A DNA stretch of 64,000 nt from Lysinibacillus sp. OF-1 (GTDB taxonomy: Bacteria > Bacillota > Bacilli > Bacillales_A > Planococcaceae). The stretch is from positions 2,914,001-2,978,000 of the forward strand of contig NZ_CP102798.1 in the NCBI RefSeq assembly GCF_028356935.1, written 5' to 3'. Position numbers and translations under genes: made by a program. How positions within the stretch are numbered: the stretch's first letter is position 1; the number at the start of each line of letters is the position of its first letter. This document shows positions 1 through 9,088 of this stretch, piece by piece. The notes below the pieces were generated by a model. It did no database searches and was not told the DNA's origin. It saw only the letters and a list, made by a program, of their open reading frames with translations.

Positions 1-346
1 AGGAGCGATATTTTTGTTTACAATCCATGGTGAATGTAGATGAAACAGCTTCTAGTTCAATTTGATATACTCCCCTTTCCATTCGAACAGCCATTTCTGT
101 TACCTGTCCTTTAAAAAGTGCATGCAGTCGTTGTCCTTTACGTTTTTGATAGAGCTCTATCTTATCTGTTGTACTGGCAAGCTGCATACAACTATCTTTC
201 TTTTCAGCAGGGATAAATCCTGTTATGGATAACCTTGCATGATCATTCACTGTTTGGGTCAACGTGAGATTATGCAACGTCTGGATTTCATAGGGGGATA
301 CGAGTTCAAGCTCGCCGTATCCGATTACTTCCTCGTATGTGTTCAC
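1..346 (-). CDS. VgrG-like spike protein, second copy (C-terminus beyond window)
   Basis: The reading frame is open from a GTG at 346 to the window edge, giving about 115 residues of an N-terminus. An AAGGG ribosome binding site lies just upstream. The protein begins VNTYEEVIGYGELELVSPYE and closely parallels the N-terminus of the VgrG-like protein at 2762-4186: both have an L(T/D)LT-x-(T/K) strand, an NDHARLSITG or NEHATLHFTG strand, an LFKG(Q/V) strand and an IELEAVSST or IEVEAASNT strand. It is therefore a paralogue, probably another spike of the same apparatus. It follows the DUF4280 gene by 33 bases in the same operon. The spike tip and end cannot be seen. Confidence 0.7.
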   Translation of the reverse strand, partial: MNTYEEVIGYGELELVSPYEIQTLHNLTLTQTVNDHARLSITGFIPAEKKDSCMQLASTTDKIELYQKRKGQRLHALFKGQVTEMAVRMERGVYQIELEAVSSTFTMDCKQKYRS

Positions 347-379
347 ATGAATTCCCTTCTTTCCTCAAGGGACAATGGC

Positions 380-787
380 TTATTCTTGCCCATCATCTTC
401 TACTTTTATCGTTCCACAATACATACACATATTAATCGATTGACTAATTAACGCTGGGTGATTTTCAATTAATTGATCATCCTTCCCATTAATCCAGGGC
501 ATCGTGATGACAGGTGTACAGGGCATTGGCTTTAAGACACCGTTATTGGCGGCTGTGGCGGCTGCAACGATAGGATTAGCTAATGTTTGACATAAGCCAA
601 ATGGTTGAATATTGATATTAGGCTTATAATCCATTGTATTCATTTGGGCTTTATTTTTCGTATAAACACCATGACTAACGGGCATTTTTAAGATACTCGT
701 TTGATCTCCCTGCGAGCAGGATAATTTAGCACCAGCTACAACATAGCTGCGTTGATCGCCGCCCTTTGTCTGCATTTCTTCTGACAT
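380..787 (-). CDS. PAAR-like DUF4280 spike-tip protein
   Basis: This protein of about 135 residues matches the DUF4280 family, PAAR-like proteins found beside VgrG-type spikes. The segment YVVAGAKLSCSQGDQTS near residue 15 is the family signature, followed by the conserved CxP region (PMPCTPVITMPW) and a C-terminal CMYCG pair that could bind metal. Such proteins cap the spike and can connect it to cargo. I chose the ATG at 787 because GGA of an AAAGGATGG site lies about 10 bases upstream; the first ATG of the open frame at 811 has no site. It sits between two VgrG-like genes, which supports a tip role. Confidence 0.75.
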   Translation of the reverse strand: MSEEMQTKGGDQRSYVVAGAKLSCSQGDQTSILKMPVSHGVYTKNKAQMNTMDYKPNINIQPFGLCQTLANPIVAAATAANNGVLKPMPCTPVITMPWINGKDDQLIENHPALISQSINMCMYCGTIKVEDDGQE

Positions 788-1017
788 AGAAAAACCATCC
801 TTTCCATACATAAGATTTGTGCGATATGTTTAGATAAACAGAGTCAGCTACAAGCATGTAAAATCGACGCCTTATTTGAAAATCCTCATTTTCTTTTGCA
901 CTTCTTGACCTTCTTCAAATAGCTCTATCTAAAAAATCCTTTTCTCACTATGTTCACCTTTATCTGACCCATAATCTACCACTAATAATGTCATGAATAA
1001 GTCCCCGCCGATTCTAT

Positions 1018-1572
1018 TTATTTAATAGGAAGTATCTCATGCCATCTTCCGGAGGTTTGTACCTTGTGTAATCGTATCCCCTGAAAGGCTCTGCGAAGAA
1101 TGCTCTCTGCTAATTCAATATTGATCACGATATAATTTTCTTTAATGCCCTCTATTTGAAAGCAGGAATAAGGGGCCGCCATTGCTTCGTCTATAATAAG
1201 CTTCTTCAACGTTCCATCTAGATGAAATTCTGACTGGGATGAAAGACAAGGAACTTTTGGTGGAATCACTAGCCAGTACAACGTTTGCATTGATTTAGGC
1301 ATATCCGTGAGCACGACAGCTTTAAATAACATATTTGGCACATATTTTTCCACTAACTGTTTAACAGCATCCGAAAAGAGCGCTATTGGCTTTTCTATAA
1401 AATCGATATACAGCATATCGTTCTTTTCCAGTACTGGAAATTGGCGTTCTAGTCCCTCTAATTCTTCCATTCTATCCAATGTTAATAACTCTTTTTTAAT
1501 CACTTGAGCTATACCAACTGGTTCAACAGCATTTGAAATTCGCTCATCCTGAGATAAAATAAAATAGTTCAT
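1018..1572 (-). CDS. Uncharacterised 184-residue protein of the injection-system operon
   Basis: I do not recognise this family with confidence. It begins MNYFILSQDERISNAVEP, has no signal peptide or membrane segment, and ends with an amphipathic region and a basic C-terminus. Its general layout, a short N-terminal reporter-like strand followed by a domain ending in a strand-rich region, recalls Imm11/DUF1629-type proteins, but that is only an impression. It lies 23 bases downstream of the pentapeptide gene and about 230 bases upstream of the PAAR-like gene. Position between spike and tip genes suggests a cargo, cargo adaptor or immunity role. Confidence 0.55.
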   Translation of the reverse strand: MNYFILSQDERISNAVEPVGIAQVIKKELLTLDRMEELEGLERQFPVLEKNDMLYIDFIEKPIALFSDAVKQLVEKYVPNMLFKAVVLTDMPKSMQTLYWLVIPPKVPCLSSQSEFHLDGTLKKLIIDEAMAAPYSCFQIEGIKENYIVINIELAESILRRAFQGIRLHKVQTSGRWHEILPIK

Positions 1573-1595
1573 CTTTGAGTCTCCTTTTCACACAT

Positions 1596-2726
1596 CTACT
1601 TCCAAATAATACTTGCTGTTTGAAATGGGTCTAGCTTTAAATATTCCTTTGCCTCAATAGAGAAAATAGTCTTTTCTAGATTGGCTCCTGCAAAATTCGT
1701 ATTTTTTACATTTGCTCCAATAAAGCAGGCTCCTCGTAAATTTGCTAGTTCAAAATTAGCACCTTCTAAATTCGCATTTTTAAAGCTGACTGGCAAATAA
1801 CCGGGTACTTCCCACTTTTGAGGATCTAGAAGGCCACACGCTCCTTGAACCTGTTGGAAATTTGCATCCTGCAATTGACTATTACTAAAATCTGCCTCAT
1901 GGATTGAACTAAAACTCAAATCAGTACCAATCAGCCGACTTTCCCGAAAATTAGCACCAATCAGCAGACAATCACGCAGACGACAGTTTGTTAAATTCGT
2001 TTTCTGGAAAAAGGCATAGCGAATATCTAAATCACTATAATTGCCATCAGCTAAATTCAAATGGCTAAATACCTCATATGGATATTCACCCTCTACTTTT
2101 TCTTCTAGCCATGCTTTTATCTCTTCATTATCCTTCGATGCGAAATCCTCGCTATACACTACCTCATTTATATCCATAAACTCACCTACACGTATTTCAA
2201 CAGCCACATCCCGCTCCAAAGCTAAATATTCTGGACATCTTATAATGTCAGGTAGCGCATATCTAGCAAGGCTCAAGACATATTGATGAAAATGGTGGGC
2301 ATCCTGAAGCTTTATACGCTCCATATCTGCTTGGGTAATAGCACCCATGAAAGTTTTACTATATAAACTTAATTCTTGGATATACTGCTCTAAAAAGTGG
2401 TGAGCCCAGCCAGCATCATACGTAGTTAAAAGTGGATGAAGATCAAAAAACCATTCCTCATCCGTAGCTTCTACTAAATAATGGGGATTCTTCTCCAATA
2501 GCTCTGTTCGTAGCATCGAAAATGTGATGTGTGCAATCGGTCCTTTTTGTTGTAGCGATTGCTGTTCTCCTAGTTGCTGACATATTTTTTGAAAAGACGT
2601 CTTAAAATCCTCGGCAAGCTTATCCTTGGAAGCTTGGAAAAAATCCTCAAGCATCAAGAGATATTTTAACCTTCTTTTTTCTACTTCTACTTCATAAAAA
2701 TGCTGTAAAACTCCCTGTGTCTGCAT
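1596..2726 (-). CDS. Pentapeptide-repeat protein with N-terminal helical domain
   Basis: The 376-residue protein has two parts. Roughly residues 1-215 are helical and charged with no recognised motif. From about 220 to 360 there are tandem pentapeptide repeats of A(N/D)(L/F)xx type, for example CLLIGANFRESRLIGTDL and NANLEGANFELANLRGACF, interrupted near 300 by a GACGLLDPQKWEVPGY linker. Such repeats form a right-handed quadrilateral beta helix, a shape often used for protein binding or DNA mimicry. An AAGGAG site precedes the ATG. It is downstream of the VgrG-like gene, so cargo or a spike-associated adaptor is plausible. Enzymatic activity is not indicated. Confidence 0.75.
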   Translation of the reverse strand: MQTQGVLQHFYEVEVEKRRLKYLLMLEDFFQASKDKLAEDFKTSFQKICQQLGEQQSLQQKGPIAHITFSMLRTELLEKNPHYLVEATDEEWFFDLHPLLTTYDAGWAHHFLEQYIQELSLYSKTFMGAITQADMERIKLQDAHHFHQYVLSLARYALPDIIRCPEYLALERDVAVEIRVGEFMDINEVVYSEDFASKDNEEIKAWLEEKVEGEYPYEVFSHLNLADGNYSDLDIRYAFFQKTNLTNCRLRDCLLIGANFRESRLIGTDLSFSSIHEADFSNSQLQDANFQQVQGACGLLDPQKWEVPGYLPVSFKNANLEGANFELANLRGACFIGANVKNTNFAGANLEKTIFSIEAKEYLKLDPFQTASIIWK

Positions 2727-2761
2727 ATAAGACTCCTTCCTTTTCCTTCGAGAGAAACATG

Positions 2762-4186
2762 CTAATTTGCCTTTACTTCTTTCCCAAAAATTTGCACACT
2801 ACCATTCATTGCGATTTTACTTTCTTTGCATTGTAAAGAAATTTCTTCTTCTGCAGACAAAAGGATTTTCTTACTGGCGTTAACAGTAATATCTGCCTCT
2901 GAGATGAGTTTAATCTCTTTTTTACTAAATATTTCAATACCATTTGCTTCATTTAATCGAATAAAAATATCGCCATCTTGTGCGGTAATAACAATTTCAG
3001 TTGGGCTCATTTTAATTTCTTTACCAAAGGCTGTACGATAATATTTCGTTGAAGGATCATCGAGCTTGTTAGTTGCCGATGTATCTATATTTTTTCTTAT
3101 AGAGCTACTAGATATTCCTTCTTCCTCACGATGTGAAGGGAAATAAACGTGAACAAAGTCATTAATTTCAGGCATACAATACCATCCACTATGTCCCTCA
3201 GCTGTATAGCCTGTAGCATAAAGAAACCAATGCGCCTTTCCTTTATCCTGCTTATCATCAATAGCTAAATGCACCTTAATATGATCTTTTGCGACTTCTA
3301 ACACTTTTCCTTCAAGTGACAATCCCGAGATTGCATTGTTAAATATTTCACTTTTATTCATGCCGTTTTTCGTTGAAAGTGTATAGCAATGTTTCAGCAA
3401 TCCATCCTTCATGGTTGTAAATGCTTCATAAACAAATAGGGTTTGTTTATGAAATGTGACATGATCTCCTATCTCCAGTACTTTATCGGTTTCAACCTCA
3501 TAGTAGAGGAAATCATGCTCTCCCATGCCTTCATTACCATTCTCTGTATATACTAGGTAATCTGCTAGTTTTTTTCGGGTCGTATAATGATAATCTTCTA
3601 GCTTGCCTTTAGCTCTACCAGTGGGCACACCAAAATAAAACTTTGGCTTATCGAAGGTTACAGCAGGAACCAGCCCAGTATGAAAGCGTGAAGCAAGCCT
3701 CTTTAAGAATTGCCAATCCGTTTCAAAATATTGGAGGGTAAATTTCCCTAATTTTCCTCCCTTTGTAGCTTCATCTATAATATCTAGGCCAGGATAAGAG
3801 GGTTTCATGAGTTTAAAAAGAGACGAGTAGGTCATTTCCTTATCCTGATAGGAGCGATTTTTCTTTTTAATGTCTAGCTGATAGGTGTTAGAGGCAGCCT
3901 CTACCTCAATATAATAAATGCCGCGAACGGAACTTACCTTGACATCTAAAATAACACCTTTAAAAAGTGGAGTAGGTGTACCAAGATGACTAAGCTGATT
4001 TACCTCAATGGCAGATCGTACCTCAGTCATTTCTACATATGTATCTCTAGCCTCTTCAGGTACAATACCAGTAAAATGTAATGTAGCATGTTCGTTCATT
4101 TTTTTTACAAGGGTAAGATCTTGGATACTAATAAGCTCAAAAGGTTTAATTTGTATATTATGATAGGCTGTCACTACCCCACTCAT
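2762..4186 (-). CDS. VgrG/phage gpD-like spike protein
   Basis: The 474-residue protein resembles the VgrG/Pvc8/phage late control D family, trimeric spikes of contractile injection systems. The first 240 residues match the gpD-like barrel region, including LQYFETDWQFLKRLASRFH near residue 155, the typical 'sxwefl.rla.r.g' element. Residues about 290-340 look like the OB-fold domain (GKVLEVAKDHIKVHL ... WFLYATGYTAEGHSGWYCMPEINDFVHVYFP), and the last 90 residues form repeated short strands (GDIFIRLNEANGIEIFSKKEIKLISEAD is one block) suitable for a beta-helical needle. Its ATG overlaps the stop of the preceding gene (ATGA), implying translational coupling. A truncated paralogue lies at 1-346. 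Confidence 0.8.
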   Translation of the reverse strand: MSGVVTAYHNIQIKPFELISIQDLTLVKKMNEHATLHFTGIVPEEARDTYVEMTEVRSAIEVNQLSHLGTPTPLFKGVILDVKVSSVRGIYYIEVEAASNTYQLDIKKKNRSYQDKEMTYSSLFKLMKPSYPGLDIIDEATKGGKLGKFTLQYFETDWQFLKRLASRFHTGLVPAVTFDKPKFYFGVPTGRAKGKLEDYHYTTRKKLADYLVYTENGNEGMGEHDFLYYEVETDKVLEIGDHVTFHKQTLFVYEAFTTMKDGLLKHCYTLSTKNGMNKSEIFNNAISGLSLEGKVLEVAKDHIKVHLAIDDKQDKGKAHWFLYATGYTAEGHSGWYCMPEINDFVHVYFPSHREEEGISSSSIRKNIDTSATNKLDDPSTKYYRTAFGKEIKMSPTEIVITAQDGDIFIRLNEANGIEIFSKKEIKLISEADITVNASKKILLSAEEEISLQCKESKIAMNGSVQIFGKEVKAN

Positions 4187-4878
4187 AGCACTGCACCTCC
4201 ATTCCTGCTATTTGAAGCAAATTGTAAGGATTCCATCATGGCCCTCGCAATCGGACGCCAAGTTTCAAGGTCATCCTCCATACAATTAAAGGTTCCAATA
4301 AGAGCTTGTCCTTCGATAGAGACAAAGAACATTAAATTAAAAATATCGCCATCAATAGCTGGTGTAATGATCTCTAAAAAGCCAACTGACTTTTCGTCAA
4401 TCGTTAGGACATCCGTGTCTAGCCAATCTGCTGAAGGCTGTGCTTGTTCAAGGATGTCAATCATATTTTCTTGAAAAGCAGCAACTCCCTCCTCCGTTAA
4501 TCGATGTGGAGTTAAGTTGAAGGCAAGATTAATCGTGGAGGACTCATCTGTATAAATAAGATTAGGTCTACGCTCTGATGGGTACTTTAATGATGCTAAT
4601 TCAGTAGACATCTCGGAAAATAGATTTGGCATACGAATCGACATTTTGCCATCCAAAAATGATTGCCCCATCACCTCCACCTTTTCATCATCAATTAATA
4701 TGTAAGCTTGATAGATATTTACTTTTGGTAGTTCTTGTTCCTCCTGTTCAGAGGCTTGCTCTGGCTCCTGCTCTCTTTTTAATGCTGCTTCTTGCTGAGC
4801 TAACTCATGTTGCTCCTGCTCTCTCATTTCATTTCTAAGTGCAATAATCTTTTCATCTAAAAATTTCATCCCACTCAC
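4183..4878 (-). CDS. DcrB/DUF1795-like protein, possible Eag-type effector chaperone
   Basis: The 231-residue protein has a charged, Glu/Gln-rich N-terminal stretch (about residues 15-50, probably coiled coil or disordered). A compact domain follows, ending FNLMFFVSIEGQALIGTFNC and then a W...M..SLQF element. That ending pattern resembles the DcrB/DUF1795 fold used by Eag chaperones, which hold effectors next to VgrG in type VI systems. The gene is directly upstream of the VgrG-like gene and overlaps it by four bases. Fold assignment is an inference from pattern, not a proven match; an unrelated structural role is possible. Confidence 0.5.
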   Translation of the reverse strand: MSGMKFLDEKIIALRNEMREQEQHELAQQEAALKREQEPEQASEQEEQELPKVNIYQAYILIDDEKVEVMGQSFLDGKMSIRMPNLFSEMSTELASLKYPSERRPNLIYTDESSTINLAFNLTPHRLTEEGVAAFQENMIDILEQAQPSADWLDTDVLTIDEKSVGFLEIITPAIDGDIFNLMFFVSIEGQALIGTFNCMEDDLETWRPIARAMMESLQFASNSRNGGAVL

Positions 4879-4917
4879 CTTCCGTTTCTTAAACGTTGTT
4901 CACCAACTGGATTTTAG

Positions 4918-5691
4918 TTAATCGACTATCATACGCTTTGGTCGGTCTGGACTATGTCCTCCTCGACGACCACCGTTCTTTGATTCAGATAATATACGGT
5001 ACAAATATTTATGAATTTGACTATTGGAAAACGCTTGAAATTCTAACTCTAATCGATTGCAAATATACATTTCAATGACATCCCGCTGTACTCGCTCCTG
5101 ATTCAAACACTCAAAAGCAAAGGTAATATCATATACATTGGTTGGGCGATTTTTTAATAATTCCTTTGCGTAAAACTGTAAAACTTTAGGGTGGTATGTG
5201 CTTTCTTGTATACCTGCATACTGACAGTGCAGATAATTCACTGTATTGTATTCCGTGGCAAAATCTAAAAAATTATTTGGCTCGGATCGCAGCCTTGCTC
5301 CAGCCTTTAATTTAAAGCGGGCTATTTCTAATTCGTTTAGGGCAAGATTCAGAGACTCATCGAGAAAAATAGTGGCTGTAAAATCCGTGAAGTCTAATTT
5401 ATTCACTGCTTCAGCAAACTTTATTTTTATAATGGTTTCTTGCCCTGTTGCCTCATATGGAAGTTCATAGCTATTATGCAGTAGATAAAGCCTATTATTA
5501 TGTTTAACGATCCCTTTTGTAATATGGATAATAGTATCTGCAATCGTAATATTGGCACCTGCTATAATGCCATTTGAATAATCCTGGAAATATAAATCTA
5601 AAAATTCCCTTGGATAATCGCGCAAGTTCTCCAGCATTTCTCTTTTTAAAATTCTGCCTTTTTGAAAATGTGGATATTGATTGGTAAACAT
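4918..5691 (-). CDS. Putative baseplate/adaptor protein of the injection system (TssK-like N-terminus?)
   Basis: I cannot name this 257-residue protein securely. It starts MFTNQYPHFQKGRILKREML and continues with short strands rich in Gly (GIIAGANITIADTIIHITKG). This resembles the shell-like N-terminal domain of TssK and of phage baseplate fibre adaptors, where a 'G..L....' start is followed by a beta sandwich. The rest is helical with a cysteine pair and a basic, Gly/Arg-rich tail (GGRRGGHSPDRPKRM). The gene is 38 bases downstream of the Hsp70-like gene and 40 bases upstream of the DcrB-like gene. A structural role is inferred mainly from position. Confidence 0.45.
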   Translation of the reverse strand: MFTNQYPHFQKGRILKREMLENLRDYPREFLDLYFQDYSNGIIAGANITIADTIIHITKGIVKHNNRLYLLHNSYELPYEATGQETIIKIKFAEAVNKLDFTDFTATIFLDESLNLALNELEIARFKLKAGARLRSEPNNFLDFATEYNTVNYLHCQYAGIQESTYHPKVLQFYAKELLKNRPTNVYDITFAFECLNQERVQRDVIEMYICNRLELEFQAFSNSQIHKYLYRILSESKNGGRRGGHSPDRPKRMIVD

Positions 5692-5729
5692 CTGTCACTC
5701 ACCTCTTTTATTTTTTGGCAGATGCCTAC

Positions 5730-8378
5730 TTACTTTAATCCATCAAAGAAATCTAGCTCTGATAAATCTGTTTCAAAGGCAAAGAATTCCTTGCTCCCGA
5801 TCATTAGCTGCTCCTCTTTTCTAGCCACTGGCACGACATGGAAGCCCCAATGATCCTCTCCTGCAAAGACAAAGAATTTAACCTCGCCATTGACGATTGA
5901 ATCTGTTTCGTCCTGTGGAATTTTATCAAAATAATTCGATGCAATACTTTCATATAGCACAGGGACAAAATCCTCTTGACGATTAATATAAGTATACTTA
6001 TGTGCTGCTTGAGGATCGCTTCCAGTTAGGAAAAATTCAACCTCTGTGACGCCCCATGGACGGGAGATAGTTCCATGAATTTGATTCAGTCTCTCTAGAC
6101 TACTAATCAGAAGCTTTTCCTGACGATTATGAGTAAATGCACTAACCGTATACGGTACAATAGGTGCAGCATTTGTTACTTCCGTTTCGATCATGCCAAT
6201 CTTTTTCGCATTTAAGTAGCGTAATGCGCCTCTTAAACAAGCGAGCTTTAATTCTGGCACTTTTCCAACATTTTCAGCCTTTTGTCTAAATTCAATGCTA
6301 CGACCTGGCACAAATTCCTTTAAAGCCTCTCGAAAAGCGTCAATTCTACAGGATTGCCCTGTCAGCTTAATAATGGAATATTCCCCAAGCATGCCACTTT
6401 CATAAAAACCTTCTAAAAACTCTCGTACAATATCATAAATATCCGCCTTGATTAGGTGGTTAATTTCTTTAATATTGAAATAAACGTTTGGATAGTCATA
6501 AACATCTTTAAATTGGTGGTTTTCTAATAGGGATAAACACCAGCGATCTACCGTTGTGATATTCAAATCACTATCTTGCTGTATATCGCTTTCTGAGTAA
6601 AAGCGACTCCTAAGAATACCGGTTTTTCGGAAAAATTCTTTCTTCATTTCCTCGGCCATTTCCCATAAGAAATAATGATTATTACGAACCCTTAAATACT
6701 CATCACGCGTATGATTTTCATATTCTTTAAAACGTGTAGGGATAATAGACTCAGCATCCTCAAATGTCTTTTCAAATTGCTTGTAAACCGCCTCGACGCC
6801 ATAATCATCCACATACCGATAAATATCCTTCCCTGGAATATCAATTAACGCATCGATGTCATAGGCATTTTTCCCACGACTATAATAATTCGCAAAGACA
6901 ATTTTCATAAATTGAAAAATTCGATAGGTAATATTATTACCACCAAAATTGGTATCCCCATTTTCATAGGTTGTATGAATATCAATTTTGTAGGAAATAT
7001 GTCCGTCCTCTATTCGAAACTTACAGGATGAGAGGTCTGTTGTTCCCCCTCCACAATCGATTACTAGAGCCTTGTATTCCTTGCCATCCATAAAGCTCTG
7101 ATTCTCTATTTGATTGGCTATCGTATTATAGAGCACTGCCATTCCTTCATCGAGAGCATGCTCAATTTCAATTTGATATTCAGGTAAAATGGCGTGAAAC
7201 ATATCTAAAAATTGAGTTTTCAGCTTAACAGGGCTTGAAATATGCAAATGTTGAAAGCGACATTTAAATTGATGCTCAGCCATTTGAACGATATAGAGTA
7301 AAAATTCTCTTAGGATTTGACTGCGTGGGATAACTGCTGTATTCCCATTCGCATCCATTATTTCCTCCAATTTCGCATAATTACTAACCCAACGTTTGAT
7401 GCCCTGAAATTTAGTCGCTAATGATGTATAGCTATTTTTTTTCATAACCTTCAAGGCTTCATAGCCGAAATGATAGTTTATGTGATCAGCGTTTGAGCAA
7501 TCTGCAACCGCAACCACTGTAGGCACAACTTCAATCCATTCATTTTGGTGTAGTGGGTCTGGGAATTGTACAAAATTGATGCTATTGAGTGTAATTCTCT
7601 TATTTAAAAGATCATGGCTACAAGGTGATGAGACATAATCGCTATCCAAAAATACACCAGCTGTTGTATTGGTTGTGCCAAAATCAATGGCAAGAATGGC
7701 ATTGGTTGTCTCTAATTGTTTCATCTCTAAATCTGGTATTGGCACTTTGTAGTAATGTAGATTTGTTGGTGGGAGTGGCGTCTCCTGATAATATGTTTTA
7801 TAGATATACTCTGAGTCTTGCTTTCGCAAAAAAATAAAGCTATAGTTCTTATTCTTTGTCTCGCGTATTCCTAGCGCTTGATCTGCCACTAAGTAGTAGC
7901 AATTCGCTTTTTCATCGTCTTTTACGATATTTAGAATGCCACATAACTCAAAATGCTCATTTACTAGTAGCACATTGGATTCTACAAGAAAGCCACCTGT
8001 TTCAATGAGGTATTGATCTGGCTTATCTATTTTCATGCCTTTATAGAGATTCATTTTGGCAGGTATTTTAATATCACCATTATCTGAAAGTGGTGTTTTT
8101 AAATACTTCTGCAGTGCCTCCTCGACTCTTTCAAAGCCCCCATCTTGATTTTCTTTAATCAATAGATGTTCTTCCGCTCCACGGTATCTTAAAATTTTCT
8201 CGATTAGTTCGTCCCTAGTTAGCGTATTAATTAACCCTGTTATGAGCTTTTCTTTATAACAAATATTTCTAAGCTGAAAAGTGGTCATCTCCATCAACTC
8301 TACACGTGTATAGGTCATATATTTCTTTTCTGTATAACGCTTATTCGCATAAAGCTTATATGAATATTTAGTCGTCAA
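5730..8378 (-). CDS. Hsp70-family ATPase with N-terminal SAP/Rho-N-like domain
   Basis: The 882-residue protein contains an actin/Hsp70 ATPase core. Phosphate-1 motif DFGTTNT is at residues 232-238, phosphate-2 motif DCGGGTTD at 441-448, and an adenosine-motif-like LTGQSCRIDAF lies near 700. Residues about 24-66 (ELMEMTTFQLRNIC then LTRDELIEKIL) resemble a SAP or Rho-N helical domain; 80-220 are unassigned. There is no DnaK substrate domain with a lid and no EEVD-like tail, so it is not a housekeeping DnaK. It starts with TTG at 8378, six bases after GGGGAGGGG. The J-domain gene of the same operon is the likely co-chaperone. A role in assembling or recycling the apparatus is inferred. Confidence 0.75.
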   Translation of the reverse strand: MTTKYSYKLYANKRYTEKKYMTYTRVELMEMTTFQLRNICYKEKLITGLINTLTRDELIEKILRYRGAEEHLLIKENQDGGFERVEEALQKYLKTPLSDNGDIKIPAKMNLYKGMKIDKPDQYLIETGGFLVESNVLLVNEHFELCGILNIVKDDEKANCYYLVADQALGIRETKNKNYSFIFLRKQDSEYIYKTYYQETPLPPTNLHYYKVPIPDLEMKQLETTNAILAIDFGTTNTTAGVFLDSDYVSSPCSHDLLNKRITLNSINFVQFPDPLHQNEWIEVVPTVVAVADCSNADHINYHFGYEALKVMKKNSYTSLATKFQGIKRWVSNYAKLEEIMDANGNTAVIPRSQILREFLLYIVQMAEHQFKCRFQHLHISSPVKLKTQFLDMFHAILPEYQIEIEHALDEGMAVLYNTIANQIENQSFMDGKEYKALVIDCGGGTTDLSSCKFRIEDGHISYKIDIHTTYENGDTNFGGNNITYRIFQFMKIVFANYYSRGKNAYDIDALIDIPGKDIYRYVDDYGVEAVYKQFEKTFEDAESIIPTRFKEYENHTRDEYLRVRNNHYFLWEMAEEMKKEFFRKTGILRSRFYSESDIQQDSDLNITTVDRWCLSLLENHQFKDVYDYPNVYFNIKEINHLIKADIYDIVREFLEGFYESGMLGEYSIIKLTGQSCRIDAFREALKEFVPGRSIEFRQKAENVGKVPELKLACLRGALRYLNAKKIGMIETEVTNAAPIVPYTVSAFTHNRQEKLLISSLERLNQIHGTISRPWGVTEVEFFLTGSDPQAAHKYTYINRQEDFVPVLYESIASNYFDKIPQDETDSIVNGEVKFFVFAGEDHWGFHVVPVARKEEQLMIGSKEFFAFETDLSELDFFDGLK

Positions 8379-8398
8379 TTTATACCCCTCCCCACTTT

Positions 8399-9088
8399 TT
8401 AATAAAGAGCTATCCGATCTAGCTTCATCGTCTCTTCTACGTCAATAATGCCAAAATGGTATTGCCAGTAAACCTCCATCTGAAAGCCAATAGGTAAAAA
8501 GATTTCTTGGATTAGCTGAACTTTATTGATATTTTCTATTGTCTTTTTTTGATGAATGTAAAGCAGTAATTCATCATTTTCCTCTGATTTCACATAAATA
8601 AAACAATTTCTAAATATATTTTTCAGCGTGTCCTTTATCAGATATAATGCTTCTCCTGTTTGATAGAGTCTGAGCATATTAAGCGCAATAATTTCTTGCT
8701 CTTTCTTTGAAAAAGATTTGATTTTATCGCGAACCAGTTTTCCAAATACATTTGCTTCAATGTCTCTCAGCATAAAGCGAATATAATATTCCTTTTTATT
8801 CAAGCCTTGCATTCGATCAATTTCAGCTAAAAAATGCAATGTAATATCTAATAAAGCGTCTCTAAATGCTTCATCAGTCGTATGATCAGGATGAAAGAGA
8901 TCTTTAAAAATATCGAAGTACCGATAATAGGGGTTTACTTCCACATGTTGCTCTATTGCCTGTGAATTTAATAGTTGTGGACTAAGCTCCATATAAGGTG
9001 AATAGATTTTGGCAAGATGAAAGTAAATATCCTTTGTTAAAAAGCCCTCTTCTTCAGCTTGTATAAGTAAATCCCAAATATAGTTCAT
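8399..9088 (-). CDS. Uncharacterised protein, candidate baseplate component
   Basis: About 229 residues, not recognised. It is mainly helical up to residue 165. The C-terminus IFLPIGFQMEVYWQYHFGII followed by DVEETMKLDR is strand-like and recalls the C-terminal part of small phage baseplate wedge proteins, but the similarity is loose. I prefer the ATG at 9088 because it forms an ATGA overlap with the stop of the preceding gene at 9085; the frame could also start at 9094. It is tightly coupled to its upstream neighbour, suggesting a complex between the two products. Confidence 0.5.
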   Translation of the reverse strand: MNYIWDLLIQAEEEGFLTKDIYFHLAKIYSPYMELSPQLLNSQAIEQHVEVNPYYRYFDIFKDLFHPDHTTDEAFRDALLDITLHFLAEIDRMQGLNKKEYYIRFMLRDIEANVFGKLVRDKIKSFSKKEQEIIALNMLRLYQTGEALYLIKDTLKNIFRNCFIYVKSEENDELLLYIHQKKTIENINKVQLIQEIFLPIGFQMEVYWQYHFGIIDVEETMKLDRIALY

